Source of the DNA: Crocosphaera sp.
Lineage (GTDB): Bacteria; Cyanobacteriota; Cyanobacteriia; Cyanobacteriales; Microcystaceae
Assembly: GCA_030065205.1 (NCBI GenBank)
Contig: JASJDN010000015.1
Span: 81,898-145,897 of the forward strand
Direction of reading: 5' to 3'
Length of the DNA stretch: 64,000 nt
This document shows, in pieces, positions 36,982-45,525 of the stretch. Each line of letters begins with the position of its first letter. Positions within the stretch are counted from its first letter, which is position 1. Below the pieces are notes generated by a model. That model made no database searches and had not been told where the DNA came from. It was given only the letters and a program-made list of their open reading frames with translations. The translations under genes were made by a program, and so were the position numbers.

Positions 36982-37621
36982 GATTTTTCTCCACGTAAGC
37001 AATTTTATCCCCTTGTTTACGATAAGCTTCTTTTAATGCTTCTTCTGGTGATAAGCTTTGCAAAGGGGTTTCATTAGCAACATTATCAAACAAACTTAAT
37101 TGTACAGGAGAATCTTTGGCTGATTGACTTAAATTATGAATTTCTAATAATCTATTTTCTAAATCCTCATGAGATTCTAAACAACCATCTTGTAAAATAT
37201 GGTTAATATCTAATGGTAAGACTTTTAAATGTTGACAAACTAAAACCGCACGATGACAAGTAATGGGATCTTTTTCTGCACACATTAAAGCAATATTATA
37301 AGACTCTGAACCTTTTTTTATTCTTTCAATTCCTTTAGCAAATAAGTCTGTTTTAGCAATATTTTCGTAAACTGCTTTACCCTCAACATAACAACTTCTA
37401 TCTTTTGTCCTTGCGCCTAATTCTTCTCCTAAAAAAACATACTTGATGCCAACATTTAATAAGCTATTTTGTAAGTTTTCTTTGTTAAATTGACTAACAT
37501 ATCGACTGTAGGGAGATGATCGAATATCCGCTAATGCTGTGACATTATGCTGATTGAGTAAATAAATAAAGTCTTTTATATCTAGATTAGAATGACCAAT
37601 GGTAAATAATCTATTTTTCAT
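36965..37621 (-). CDS. DUF488 family protein, first copy
   Basis: This 218-residue protein shows LFTIGHSNLDIKDFIYLL, ALADIRSSPYSRYVSQFN, LGEELGAR, and the conserved ALMCAEKDPITCHRAVLV, the DUF488 hallmark. The last 70 residues are a less conserved tail (VQLSLFDNVANETP). It is the first gene of a three-gene unit, DUF488-DUF488-dual OB. It may act on nucleotides or nucleic acids, but no activity is established. Confidence 0.85.
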   Translation of the reverse strand: MKNRLFTIGHSNLDIKDFIYLLNQHNVTALADIRSSPYSRYVSQFNKENLQNSLLNVGIKYVFLGEELGARTKDRSCYVEGKAVYENIAKTDLFAKGIERIKKGSESYNIALMCAEKDPITCHRAVLVCQHLKVLPLDINHILQDGCLESHEDLENRLLEIHNLSQSAKDSPVQLSLFDNVANETPLQSLSPEEALKEAYRKQGDKIAYVEKNHVKNY

Positions 37622-37698
37622 AATCTGAGAATATAACTAATCATTGCGATTTTAACACATATTCTCCTTGGTGGATTATTGGAAATATTAGATAATAT

Positions 37699-37726
37699 AA
37701 GACCTCTCTAACTCAGGAGAGGTCTT
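37699..37726 (-). terminator. 10-bp perfect hairpin after the transaldolase remnant
   Basis: AAGACCTCTC (37699-37708) and GAGAGGTCTT (37717-37726) form a perfect stem with an 8-base loop. It lies just downstream of the minus-strand transaldolase remnant and may be the old terminator of that gene; the T-rich stretch after it is weak. Confidence 0.5.
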
Positions 37727-37750
37727 ATCATTAAATACTAACTATTAAAC

Positions 37751-37974
37751 CTAACTAGGGGTTAGCTGTTTAGCTTGGTTTTCGATAGATTGTAATAACA
37801 AATCGTAAGGATTAACAAATTTTTCGATTCCCTCTTCCAGTAACTCATCAAGAATTTCATCCATATCAATTCTAATATCAGGATGTTTGATACTTTAATT
37901 ACCCGAGTAATTAGCTGTTTAATCGCTGCAAACCCTTCTAAGGTTCCAGAAACTTTAATCATGACATAACTCAA
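37751..37974 (-). pseudogene. Internally deleted transaldolase remnant
   Basis: Two frames on the minus strand together recall cyanobacterial transaldolase. One reads VMIKVSGTLEGFAAIKQLI, the strand with the Schiff-base region (family pattern VMIKIPGTxxGLPAI). The other reads IKHPDIRIDMDEILDELLEEGIEKF (shown split: IKHPDIRID, MDEILDELLEEGIEKF) and ends QAKQLTPS with TAG at 37751, the family C-terminus. About 200 residues of the barrel between them are missing, and the frame is shifted. No functional product is expected. Confidence 0.75.
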
Positions 37975-38022
37975 AAGTATGAATTGATTTTTCTAAGGTT
38001 TCTTCCATTTCAAAGTCTAAAC

Positions 38023-38070
38023 TTGAACACACCCCAACTGAATCACAGATTATAGTTGGGGTGTGTTCAA
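38023..38070. terminator. 17-bp perfect hairpin after the NarL-type regulator
   Basis: Arms 38023-38039 and 38054-38070 (TTGAACACACCCCAACT and its complement) pair perfectly with a 14-base loop. It lies 58 bp downstream of the minus-strand response regulator and is probably its terminator, although no T-run follows directly. Confidence 0.55.
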
Positions 38071-38127
38071 ATCTTTACTGGTGTATTTTCTTCTATCGGT
38101 TTTAGGTACTTTTGGTTAAAACCAATC

Positions 38128-38787
38128 TTAAGCGATACTGTTCTCAATAGCCCAACGGGCTAACTCAGTACGGTTGTGGAGATTGGTTTTATTGAGCATA
38201 TTAGACACATGACTTTCTATGGTACGTTGACTAACACTGAGTTTCTCAGCAACATCTCGGTTAGAAAGTCCTTGGGCTACCAACTGAACTACTTTTGTTT
38301 CTGTTGGTGTTAATTCAACGTTACTGGGAACTTGAATTCGGTTACTATCATCTAGGGTCATATGGCCTTTGTGGCGCATCAGACGACTGGCCTGTTTGAG
38401 AGAAGATTCCACTTGAGCCACCAACTCTTCTGGTTCAAAGGGTTTGACCATATACACATCAGCCCCTGTATTGAGTCCTTTTACCCTATCTTGGCTTTGT
38501 CCTTTGGCAGAAAGAAACATGACTGGAACCCAACTGGTACGAGCATCTTGACGCACTTTGTCAATCAGAGCATAACCGTCCATTTCCGGCATCATGACAT
38601 CACAGATAATCATATCTGGAATCGCTTTGGTTAAGACGTCAAGAGCTTCTTTGCCATTTTCTGCTGTAGTTACCTCATACCCTTGGAATTCTAGATAATC
38701 TTTTACTAGGAGAACTAGGTTAGGATCATCATCAACTAATAATAAGTGTTTATTATCTTTTTGGGAGTTATCTTTTAAGGGTGGCAT
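38128..38787 (-). CDS. NarL/FixJ-family response regulator (Ycf29/Rre1-like)
   Basis: This 219-residue protein has an intact receiver: LLVDDDP, phospho-acceptor Asp in IICDVMMPEMDG, and MVKPFEPEEL with the conserved Lys. The LuxR-type HTH at the C-terminus reads LTPTETKVVQLVAQGLSNRD and SVSQRTIESHVSNMLNKTNL. Cyanobacterial and plastid Ycf29/Rre1 regulators, which control stress and chaperone genes, have the same layout. The specific assignment rests on resemblance only. No kinase is adjacent. Confidence 0.85.
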   Translation of the reverse strand: MPPLKDNSQKDNKHLLLVDDDPNLVLLVKDYLEFQGYEVTTAENGKEALDVLTKAIPDMIICDVMMPEMDGYALIDKVRQDARTSWVPVMFLSAKGQSQDRVKGLNTGADVYMVKPFEPEELVAQVESSLKQASRLMRHKGHMTLDDSNRIQVPSNVELTPTETKVVQLVAQGLSNRDVAEKLSVSQRTIESHVSNMLNKTNLHNRTELARWAIENSIA

Positions 38788-38898
38788 CTTCTTTTCTCAG
38801 GTAAATTTTGATAAGGATTCTGTTTAGAAGTATTCGTGGAGATTAAGACTATTTTAATTCAATCTTAACCTTAGGGGAGCGTTTTAAGTTACACTTTA

Positions 38899-39417
38899 TT
38901 ACGTCTTCTGGTCTATTATCTCATGCTCAAAGTCAGTAGATTGATTTTCAATGGTTTTTAATGGGGGTGTATCAAGGGGTTCAGGTAAAGCATGAGTACA
39001 GAAGGCATAGTCTGCAACAATTTGATTATTAATGAGATGTTCTTGAATAATACGTTCAATGACTTCAGGGGTTGCTTGACGATACCAGACTCCGTCAGGA
39101 TAGACGACGAGAATTGGCCCGTCCCGACAAACTCGTAAACAATTGGCTTTTGTCCGAAAAATACAAGAAGGTTTGTCTTCTGTGACGTGATCGAGTCCTA
39201 GTTCTTTAAGACGACGTTTGAGATAGTCCCAAGCTTTAAGACTGGTTGCTTTGGGGCAACATTTGGGTTTGGTTTGATCAGCACAAAGAAATAAATGTCT
39301 TTGAATTTGGTTGAGTCCCAAAGTTTTAATCGTTACTGATAAACTGTCTTGGCATTTTTTGGGAGTTTGAAGCTTGGGTGCTTTGTCTTCTGAAGTATTG
39401 ACAACGGATTCACTCAT
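38899..39417 (-). CDS. 2Fe-2S thioredoxin-like ferredoxin domain protein
   Basis: This 172-residue protein has a thioredoxin-like ferredoxin domain: [18 protein letters not shown] with the first cysteines, then [21 protein letters not shown] with the second pair, the 2Fe-2S ligands. The segment after them ([19 protein letters not shown]) is typical of the family. The N- and C-terminal tails are polar. It probably serves electron transfer; its partner is not known. It lies 111 bp upstream of the response regulator, on the same strand. Confidence 0.85.
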   Translation of the reverse strand: MSESVVNTSEDKAPKLQTPKKCQDSLSVTIKTLGLNQIQRHLFLCADQTKPKCCPKATSLKAWDYLKRRLKELGLDHVTEDKPSCIFRTKANCLRVCRDGPILVVYPDGVWYRQATPEVIERIIQEHLINNQIVADYAFCTHALPEPLDTPPLKTIENQSTDFEHEIIDQKT

Positions 39418-39650
39418 TTACATTAATTCCAGAAGGATTCATTTGTCTATTTTAACCTGTAACGAGGTTTTTTGGAAGTGTAAAAATTCAGTTTTTGGAA
39501 AAATTTACCCTTATTAAATAAACCTCAGTAATCTTATTGAGTTTCTCATTTATTTTTATTTATGTCTCTCAGTATTATTACTCTTTATGTTGATTTTTAT
39601 TTAATAAAGCTATAATAAAAAGCATGAATTATCAGTAATTATTAGTTAAA

Positions 39651-39893
39651 TTACCACTTTAAAACTGCAGCATCTGCACCTTCTTCTCGCCTTATTTTTC
39701 CGTCTTTTTCAAACCAATCGATTACTTGTTGATGGGTTAAGTTTTCTACTGAAACCTCATAATCTCTAGCAATTATGGTTAATAATCTTAGAGACGAAAT
39801 GGTTAAACGGGTTAAAAATTTCTCGGGGGCGGTTAATAAGGCTTTATCGACATCGGCGGATTCTTCGGGGGTTAAAAATTGCGGTTCATTCAT
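39651..39893 (-). CDS. Small conserved-type hypothetical protein
   Basis: This 80-residue protein is helical and acidic (LTPEESADVDKALLTAPEKF, then HQQVIDWFEKDGKIRREEG). It starts 5 bp after the DUF4058 gene stop on the same strand, so both are likely one operon. I do not know its function. Confidence 0.6.
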   Translation of the reverse strand: MNEPQFLTPEESADVDKALLTAPEKFLTRLTISSLRLLTIIARDYEVSVENLTHQQVIDWFEKDGKIRREEGADAAVLKW

Positions 39894-39898
39894 GTTAA

Positions 39899-40687
39899 TT
39901 ATTGAAGATTAGTATTCGTTAACTGTTGTAACCATTCTCGGTCTTTTAAGGACAATACTGGTGGGGGTGGAGGCTGTTGATAATCTATTCGTAAATGATA
40001 ATTACCTCGTGTATAAATTCCCTCAATAAGCTGCTGCAATTCTAACACAGGTTCAGGTTCTTCTGCTTGTAAGGGGATAAGAATATCAGGAATTCTATCT
40101 TGTAGAGAAAATTCATATAAATCTGCGAATGGACGTTGATAAGAACGACTGACTAAAATACGATAATCTGTGTCATTTGTTTGATTCATAATTTCCATTG
40201 GTTTACCACTTCTGAGTAAATCAATTTCGATTAAATGGGTAAAGCTTCTTAAGATAGTTTGTCGTTTTTGTTGATAAGTTAATCTACCGATACCTGCTGC
40301 TTTGTTTTTAGGAGATAATACTTCAATAACTGTAATCACTGAACTATTTTCAATTTCTCTAACTTCTAAATAACGTTCTTTTATTTCTTCAGCAATAGGT
40401 AACACAACTTGTTTAGGTTGAGATGTCGTTAAGGTGCGAGTTGATGAATTTTGAAGGTCTTTTTGTTTCTGTGACGAAAAAATCACCGCGTCGGGAATAC
40501 CAACTAAAGGATTATCATCGGGGGTACTTAAATAGGTTCTTGTCTCAATTTCAATGTAATATTTAGGTAAAAGTAGAGGAGAAAGGGCGTCAGCAATTGC
40601 TACAATTAAACGACTTTGAAATGCTGACCAAAATGTTGATGCTTCTAAATAAGGATTCATCCCTGGAAAGGGTGATAAGTTATTCAT
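39899..40687 (-). CDS. DUF4058 family protein
   Basis: This 262-residue protein has the DUF4058 start FPGMNPYLE and the core VITVIEVLSPKNKAAG followed by LIEIDLLRSGKP. The pattern Glu-x-Leu-Ser-Pro-x-Asn-Lys resembles a PD-(D/E)XK-like site. The family is common in cyanobacteria and planctomycetes and has no known activity. It is in operon with the 80-residue gene. Confidence 0.82.
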   Translation of the reverse strand: MNNLSPFPGMNPYLEASTFWSAFQSRLIVAIADALSPLLLPKYYIEIETRTYLSTPDDNPLVGIPDAVIFSSQKQKDLQNSSTRTLTTSQPKQVVLPIAEEIKERYLEVREIENSSVITVIEVLSPKNKAAGIGRLTYQQKRQTILRSFTHLIEIDLLRSGKPMEIMNQTNDTDYRILVSRSYQRPFADLYEFSLQDRIPDILIPLQAEEPEPVLELQQLIEGIYTRGNYHLRIDYQQPPPPPVLSLKDREWLQQLTNTNLQ

Positions 40688-40720
40688 AATTGTTCTGGAT
40701 GGTTCGCCCTTGTTGCTTAA

Positions 40721-41383
40721 TTAATCATTTTTCACTTTAATTAAATACCCGCAATTATGTTCCCCTTCATTAATCCAATGGGTTCGTTCTATAATACAAT
40801 CGGGTAAAATCTCGGCAAACATTTCTAACTCATGACCACAGACAGTGGGATAAGACTCCGCCACCTCAGAGATGGCACAATGATGCTCAGCCAGGAGATA
40901 ACCCTCTTGTTGACCATTTAACCCATTTTTGCCGTTTGCTTGGTGTATTTCAGCCATATAACCCTCTTCCTGACGTAGTTTAACTAACCTCTCCACCCTC
41001 TCCTTCAAAGAACCTGTCCCAATGCGTCGCCGATAATCATCGGCTTTGCGTTGCCATTGTTTGCGTAAGACCTCCTTTACCTGACTTTCTCCTACTGTTT
41101 CTGTTAACGTATCCAAAAAGGACACTGCAAACTCCCCATATTGATTGGGAAAGCGATCGCGGCCCTGTTTACTGAGAGAATAGACATACTGGGGTCGTCC
41201 TAACCCTCCCTGCAAGGGATGATGTTCGAGTAACCCTTCTGCTTCTAAGTCTTTTAAATGACGGCGAGTGGCTTGAGGAGTGATATCAAGGGTTTCAGCA
41301 AGTTCTTGGGCGGTAGCTTGACCCTGTTTCAGTAAATACTGCAAAATGTCTTCTTTTGTCGAAGGAGGCTGTATAGTGGTCAT
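40721..41383 (-). CDS. sufR: SufR, iron-sulfur-sensing repressor of suf genes
   Basis: This 220-residue DeoR-like regulator has an N-terminal winged HTH (KEDILQYLLKQGQATAQELA, then ITPQATRRHLKDLEAEGLL). Its C-terminal half carries four cysteines spaced C-X12-C-X13-C-X14-C, the SufR cluster pattern. It ligates a 4Fe-4S cluster and represses the suf genes when iron is sufficient. It is divergent from sufB, the conserved cyanobacterial arrangement. Confidence 0.93.
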   Translation of the reverse strand: MTTIQPPSTKEDILQYLLKQGQATAQELAETLDITPQATRRHLKDLEAEGLLEHHPLQGGLGRPQYVYSLSKQGRDRFPNQYGEFAVSFLDTLTETVGESQVKEVLRKQWQRKADDYRRRIGTGSLKERVERLVKLRQEEGYMAEIHQANGKNGLNGQQEGYLLAEHHCAISEVAESYPTVCGHELEMFAEILPDCIIERTHWINEGEHNCGYLIKVKND

Positions 41384-41472
41384 TTTTAAAACTTAGCACT
41401 CAGATAGGTGATGGACGAAACCCTTGCGCCTTAATAAAGTTCACAGAAAAATTTTAGGGGAATGTCACTTTG

Positions 41473-41488
41473 ACAACAATTACGTTGT
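41473..41488. promoter_or_regulatory. Probable SufR operator
   Basis: The palindrome ACAAC-N6-GTTGT lies between divergent sufR and sufB. It fits the CAAC-N6-GTTG type of site reported for SufR. A TATAAT at 41504-41509, 15 bases downstream, may be the sufB -10 element, so binding here would block the promoter. Confidence 0.65.
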
Positions 41489-41665
41489 TAATCTATTGTA
41501 AGCTATAATAAAGAAACATAAATGTTGTTTTATTAATCTCTACCTTAGAGACAAAAGCTTTGTGGGGTGAAAAGACGCATTCCCTACTCAACCACCATCC
41601 TTAAATCATTCGACTCTCCCCTGTTGGGGACAGACATTAAACTGAAACGGAGAACACAAAATCTA

Positions 41666-43108
41666 ATGAGTGCAACCACCGTCAAAAACCTAGTCAACCA
41701 ACCCTATAAATATGGCTTTGTTACTGACATTGAAGCGGATACCATTCCTCGTGGGTTAAATGAGGATGTCATTCGTCTTATTTCAGCCAAAAAAGAAGAA
41801 CCAGACTTTATGCTGGAGTTTCGTCTCAAAGCCTATAAACAATGGTTAACAATGACGGAACCCACTTGGCCCCATGTCAATTATCCTAACATTGATTATC
41901 AAAATATTATCTACTATTCTGCCCCAAAACAGAAGAAAGAGAAACTAAAAAATTTAGATGAAGTTGACCCTGCTTTACTGGAAACCTTTGAAAAGCTAGG
42001 TATTCCTTTATCAGAACAAAAACGCCTCAGTAATGTGGCAGTAGATGCTATTTTTGATAGTGTATCTGTCGCAACGACTTATAAAGAAAAATTAGCCGAA
42101 GAAGGGGTTATCTTTTGTTCTATTTCTGAAGCATTAGAAGAACATCCTGAGTTAGTTAAAAAGTATCTTGGAAGTGTGGTTCCTGTTGCAGATAACTTCT
42201 TTGCAGCGTTAAATTCTGCGGTGTTTAGTGATGGTTCTTTTGTGTTTATTCCTAAAGGGGTAAAATGTCCCATGGAACTATCAACTTATTTCCGCATTAA
42301 TAACGGAGATACAGGACAATTTGAACGCACATTAATCGTAGCAGAAGAAGGCGCATCCGTTAGTTATTTAGAAGGGTGTACTGCCCCCATGTATGATAGC
42401 AATCAACTTCATGCTGCAGTGGTGGAATTAGTTGCCTTAGATAACGCAGATATTAAATATTCTACCGTGCAGAATTGGTACGCCGGTGATGAAAAGGGTA
42501 AAGGCGGAATTTATAATTTTGTGACCAAAAGAGGACTCTGTAAAGGAGTTAATTCTAAGATTTCTTGGACACAGGTAGAAACCGGTTCAGCTATTACCTG
42601 GAAGTATCCCAGTTGTGTGTTGGTAGGAGATAATTCTGTTGGGGAATTTTACTCTATTGCCTTAACCAATAATATGCAGCAAGCTGATACCGGAACTAAG
42701 ATGATTCATATCGGAAAAAACACCCGTAGCACTATTATTTCTAAAGGTATTTCTGCCGGAAACTCCAAAAATAGTTATCGGGGTTTAGTGCAAATGGGAC
42801 CCAAGGCAAAAGGGGCAAGAAATTACTCTCAATGTGATTCAATGTTGATTGGAGATAATGCCGAAGCCAATACATTTCCTTACATTCAAGTTGATAATAA
42901 TACAGCGAAAGTTGAACACGAAGCCTCTACTTCTAAGATAGGAGAAGATCAACTTTTTTACTTTGCCCAACGGGGTATTTCTGAAGAAGATGCAGTCTCA
43001 ATGTTAGTCAGTGGTTTCTGTAAAGATGTGTTGAGTGAATTACCGATGGAATTTGCTTCAGAAGCTGATAAGTTGTTAAGTCTTAAGTTGGAGGGAACTG
43101 TGGGTTAA
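41666..43108 (+). CDS. sufB: Fe-S cluster assembly scaffold SufB
   Basis: From ATG 41666 the protein has 480 residues, the usual cyanobacterial SufB length. It starts [18 protein letters not shown] and has the conserved [29 protein letters not shown] and [16 protein letters not shown]. SufB forms the scaffold with SufC and SufD in the main Fe-S assembly pathway of cyanobacteria. The frame is open to 41567, but the extra residues are not family-like. sufC follows after 95 bp; sufD and sufS do not follow. Confidence 0.95.
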   Translation: MSATTVKNLVNQPYKYGFVTDIEADTIPRGLNEDVIRLISAKKEEPDFMLEFRLKAYKQWLTMTEPTWPHVNYPNIDYQNIIYYSAPKQKKEKLKNLDEVDPALLETFEKLGIPLSEQKRLSNVAVDAIFDSVSVATTYKEKLAEEGVIFCSISEALEEHPELVKKYLGSVVPVADNFFAALNSAVFSDGSFVFIPKGVKCPMELSTYFRINNGDTGQFERTLIVAEEGASVSYLEGCTAPMYDSNQLHAAVVELVALDNADIKYSTVQNWYAGDEKGKGGIYNFVTKRGLCKGVNSKISWTQVETGSAITWKYPSCVLVGDNSVGEFYSIALTNNMQQADTGTKMIHIGKNTRSTIISKGISAGNSKNSYRGLVQMGPKAKGARNYSQCDSMLIGDNAEANTFPYIQVDNNTAKVEHEASTSKIGEDQLFYFAQRGISEEDAVSMLVSGFCKDVLSELPMEFASEADKLLSLKLEGTVG

Positions 43109-43136
43109 GGGTTTATCTAGAGTTCTGTTTTTGTTT

Positions 43137-43160
43137 CGCGCAAAGGCGCAAAGGCGCAAA
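43137..43160. repeat. Short tandem GGCGCAAA repeat between sufB and sufC
   Basis: GCGCAAA occurs three times in tandem (GCGCAAAGGCGCAAAGGCGC), a low-complexity intergenic repeat of a kind common in cyanobacteria. It lies within the suf transcript. Confidence 0.6.
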
Positions 43161-43203
43161 AAATTTTCTTTTGAAGTCGTTTAGTTATTTTAAGGAAGAA
43201 ATG

Positions 43204-43974
43204 ATGAGTGATGTTATTTTATCGGTTAAAAATTTGACTGCTAATGTTGAAGGAACTCCTATTTTGAAAGGAGTTAACCTGGAAATTAAAGCAGGAGAAG
43301 TTCATGCGATTATGGGCAGAAATGGGTCAGGAAAAAGCACCTTATCTAAAGTTTTAGCAGGGCATCCTGACTATGAAATCACTGGTGGTGAAGTGCTTTA
43401 TAAAGGGAACAATATTCTAGATAAAAGTCCCGATGAAAGAGCTTTAGAAGGTATCTTTTTAGCCTTTCAATACCCCTTAGAAATTCCTGGAGTGAGCAAT
43501 TTAGACTTCTTAAGAGTAGCCTATAATGCTCGTCGTAAACATTTAGGTTTAGAAGAAATAGATACCTTTGATTTTGAAGACTTGGTTGAGGAAAAATTAG
43601 GGGTAGTGAAAATGGATTCTGCTTTCCTCGATAGAAGTTTAAATGAGGGGTTTTCTGGAGGTGAAAAGAAGCGTAATGAAATCCTACAAATGGCCTTATT
43701 AGAACCCACATTAGGCATTTTAGATGAAATTGATTCGGGGTTAGATATTGATGCTTTAAAAATTGTTGCTAATGGGGTTAACCAGTTAGCGACTCCTGAT
43801 AATGCTTTCTTATTAATCACTCATTATCAACGGTTATTAAACTATATCGAACCCCATCATATTCATGTGATGTATGATGGTCAAATTGTTACCAGTGGAG
43901 GCAAAGAATTAGCCCTAGAATTAGAAGAATCAGGGTATGATTTCATCGAGGAAAAATTACTCGCACAAGCGTAA
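43204..43974 (+). CDS. sufC: Fe-S cluster assembly ATPase SufC
   Basis: This ABC-type ATPase of about 256 residues energises the SufBCD scaffold. Walker A is GRNGSGKST, the signature is [10 protein letters not shown] and Walker B is [16 protein letters not shown], all typical of SufC. ATG 43204 fits the AAGGAAG ribosome-binding site; ATG 43201 is possible. In most cyanobacteria sufD and sufS follow, but here a broken DUF2887-like gene and ndk do. Confidence 0.95.
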   Translation: MSDVILSVKNLTANVEGTPILKGVNLEIKAGEVHAIMGRNGSGKSTLSKVLAGHPDYEITGGEVLYKGNNILDKSPDERALEGIFLAFQYPLEIPGVSNLDFLRVAYNARRKHLGLEEIDTFDFEDLVEEKLGVVKMDSAFLDRSLNEGFSGGEKKRNEILQMALLEPTLGILDEIDSGLDIDALKIVANGVNQLATPDNAFLLITHYQRLLNYIEPHHIHVMYDGQIVTSGGKELALELEESGYDFIEEKLLAQA

Positions 43975-44057
43975 ATTATAAGGTGTTTCTAGGGGTAAGT
44001 TTTGTTTTGCCCCTAGATAGTATATAGATATGAATGGGAGTAAAAATAAAAAATTAA

Positions 44058-44542
44058 GTGAAAACAGATAGTATTTTTTATCAACTCTTTCAAACCTTTC
44101 CTCGTTGTTTTTTCGATTTATTGAAGCTTCCGGCTGAGGCAGTTAATGATGATCAATTTTCTTCTGTAGAAGTCAAACAACTCGCTTTCCGTCTTGATGG
44201 GGTATTTCTTCCTAATAGTTAATAGAGACAATCTTAGTGTATAAACTGCCAAAAATTAATCGTCAGGAGATAGAAAAAATGTTTAGTTTAAGTGATTTGA
44301 GAGAAACCAAAGTTTATCAAGAAGCTTTAGAAGAGGGTAGAGAAGAGGGAAAATTAGTTGCTAAACAAAACTTAATTCTCCGTCAACTTAATCTAAAAAT
44401 AGCTAATATTTCTCCTAGTGGGGATTTGGATATTAAAATAAAGCAGAAAGAGTAGTTTAATAAAGTGATTGAATTATTTAAACAAATAGATGCACCCAAA
44501 CAAGTCGAAAGAGTTAACAATTCTCTCACTAAGATACAATGA
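44058..44542 (+). pseudogene. Degraded DUF2887/Rpn-family gene
   Basis: A GTG-started 54-residue frame (MKTDSIFYQLFQTFPRCFF, then VKQLAFRLDGVFLP) matches the N-terminus of the DUF2887/Rpn-like PD-(D/E)XK family and stops at 44222. A second frame from 44237 (YKLPKINRQEIEKMF, ETKVYQEALEEGREEGK) matches the C-terminal part and stops with TAG at 44453. After that TAG the same frame continues as a plausible end (VIELFKQIDAPKQVE). The central catalytic part is missing. The rest of the gap, 44543-44782, shows nothing apart from the ndk ribosome-binding site. Confidence 0.7.
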
Positions 44543-44782
44543 TTGCTTCGGGGAATTTTCAGTGAGAGTTAAAGGTTAATATTAAATTTTCCCCTCGCAA
44601 TGACAACTTAAGTCTTTAATAACTTTTAAGAATTGGTATAATTATCTGATTTGAAAACACTTGTATTTTTTTCTGTTTTATGCTTAAGCTTTAGATAGTT
44701 TTCTATCTTGGTACAAAACTTGTTCACCAAACCCGAATTAGTCGTAAACTATATAATTGAAACAATCGGAAGGAGTTGGCGA

Positions 44783-45232
44783 GTGGAACGCACATTTATC
44801 ATGATTAAACCGGATGGGGTACAACGGGGACTGGTGGGTGAAGTCATTGGTCGTTTTGAAGCCAAAGGATTTACCTTAGTAGGACTCAAATTAATGTCTG
44901 TGTCCAAAGAATTAGCCGAAGAACATTACGATGTGCATAAAGAACGTCCTTTCTTTGGTAGTTTAGTAGAGTTTATCTGTTCTTCTCCTGTGGTAGCTAT
45001 GGTATGGGAAGGAGAAGGTGTGGTTGCTTCTGCACGGAAACTCATCGGCGCAACTAACCCGTTATCGGCTGAACCTGGAACCATTCGAGGTGATTTTGGC
45101 GTGAGTGTGGGACGCAACCTTATTCATGGTTCTGACGCGATTGAAACGGCGCAACGGGAGATTAGTCTCTGGTTTAACGAAAAAGAGTTAAGCAGTTGGG
45201 AACCTACCGTTAAAACCTGGTTATACGAATAA
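44783..45232 (+). CDS. ndk: Nucleoside diphosphate kinase
   Basis: NDK transfers the gamma phosphate between nucleoside tri- and diphosphates. From GTG 44783 the protein has 149 residues, the normal length, and starts [20 protein letters not shown]. The catalytic His is in RNLIHGSD. The strong ribosome-binding site GGAAGGAG 8 bases upstream decides the GTG start; the frame open to 44708 is not family-like. Confidence 0.95.
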   Translation: MERTFIMIKPDGVQRGLVGEVIGRFEAKGFTLVGLKLMSVSKELAEEHYDVHKERPFFGSLVEFICSSPVVAMVWEGEGVVASARKLIGATNPLSAEPGTIRGDFGVSVGRNLIHGSDAIETAQREISLWFNEKELSSWEPTVKTWLYE

Positions 45233-45255
45233 GTAAATCAAGGCATAAGGCATAA

Positions 45256-45323
45256 TGTGGGCAATGCTCAATTCAATAAGGTAAAAACCTTTATATCAAA
45301 ATACTTATCAGCATTGCCCACTC
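45256..45323. repeat. Dispersed palindrome, GTGGGCAATGC type
   Basis: Arms GTGGGCAATGC and GCATTGCCCAC flank a 46-base AT-rich core downstream of ndk. It is a member of the family seen at 24058 and 33750-33958. The rest of the gap to 45526 shows nothing else that I recognise. Confidence 0.65.
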
Positions 45324-45525
45324 CACAACTGTTGAATGTGTAATTATAAAGATATTAAAAAAATCTTAACAAAGGGGAAAAGATTAGACCATGCTTGTTT
45401 TCCTGTGTCTGTTCTTCAACCTTCTTATAAATTTAACTCGAACAATACCCAAGAGCCGTTATCATAAGAAACTAAAAATCTTTACAATAGTAGCATCTAT
45501 ATTAGATTAATTTTCTTAAATAATT

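Noticed and set aside
41470..41509. TTGACA at 41470 and TATAAT at 41504 as one promoter
   Set aside because: The spacing of 28 bases is too long; only the -10 element is kept as a possibility.
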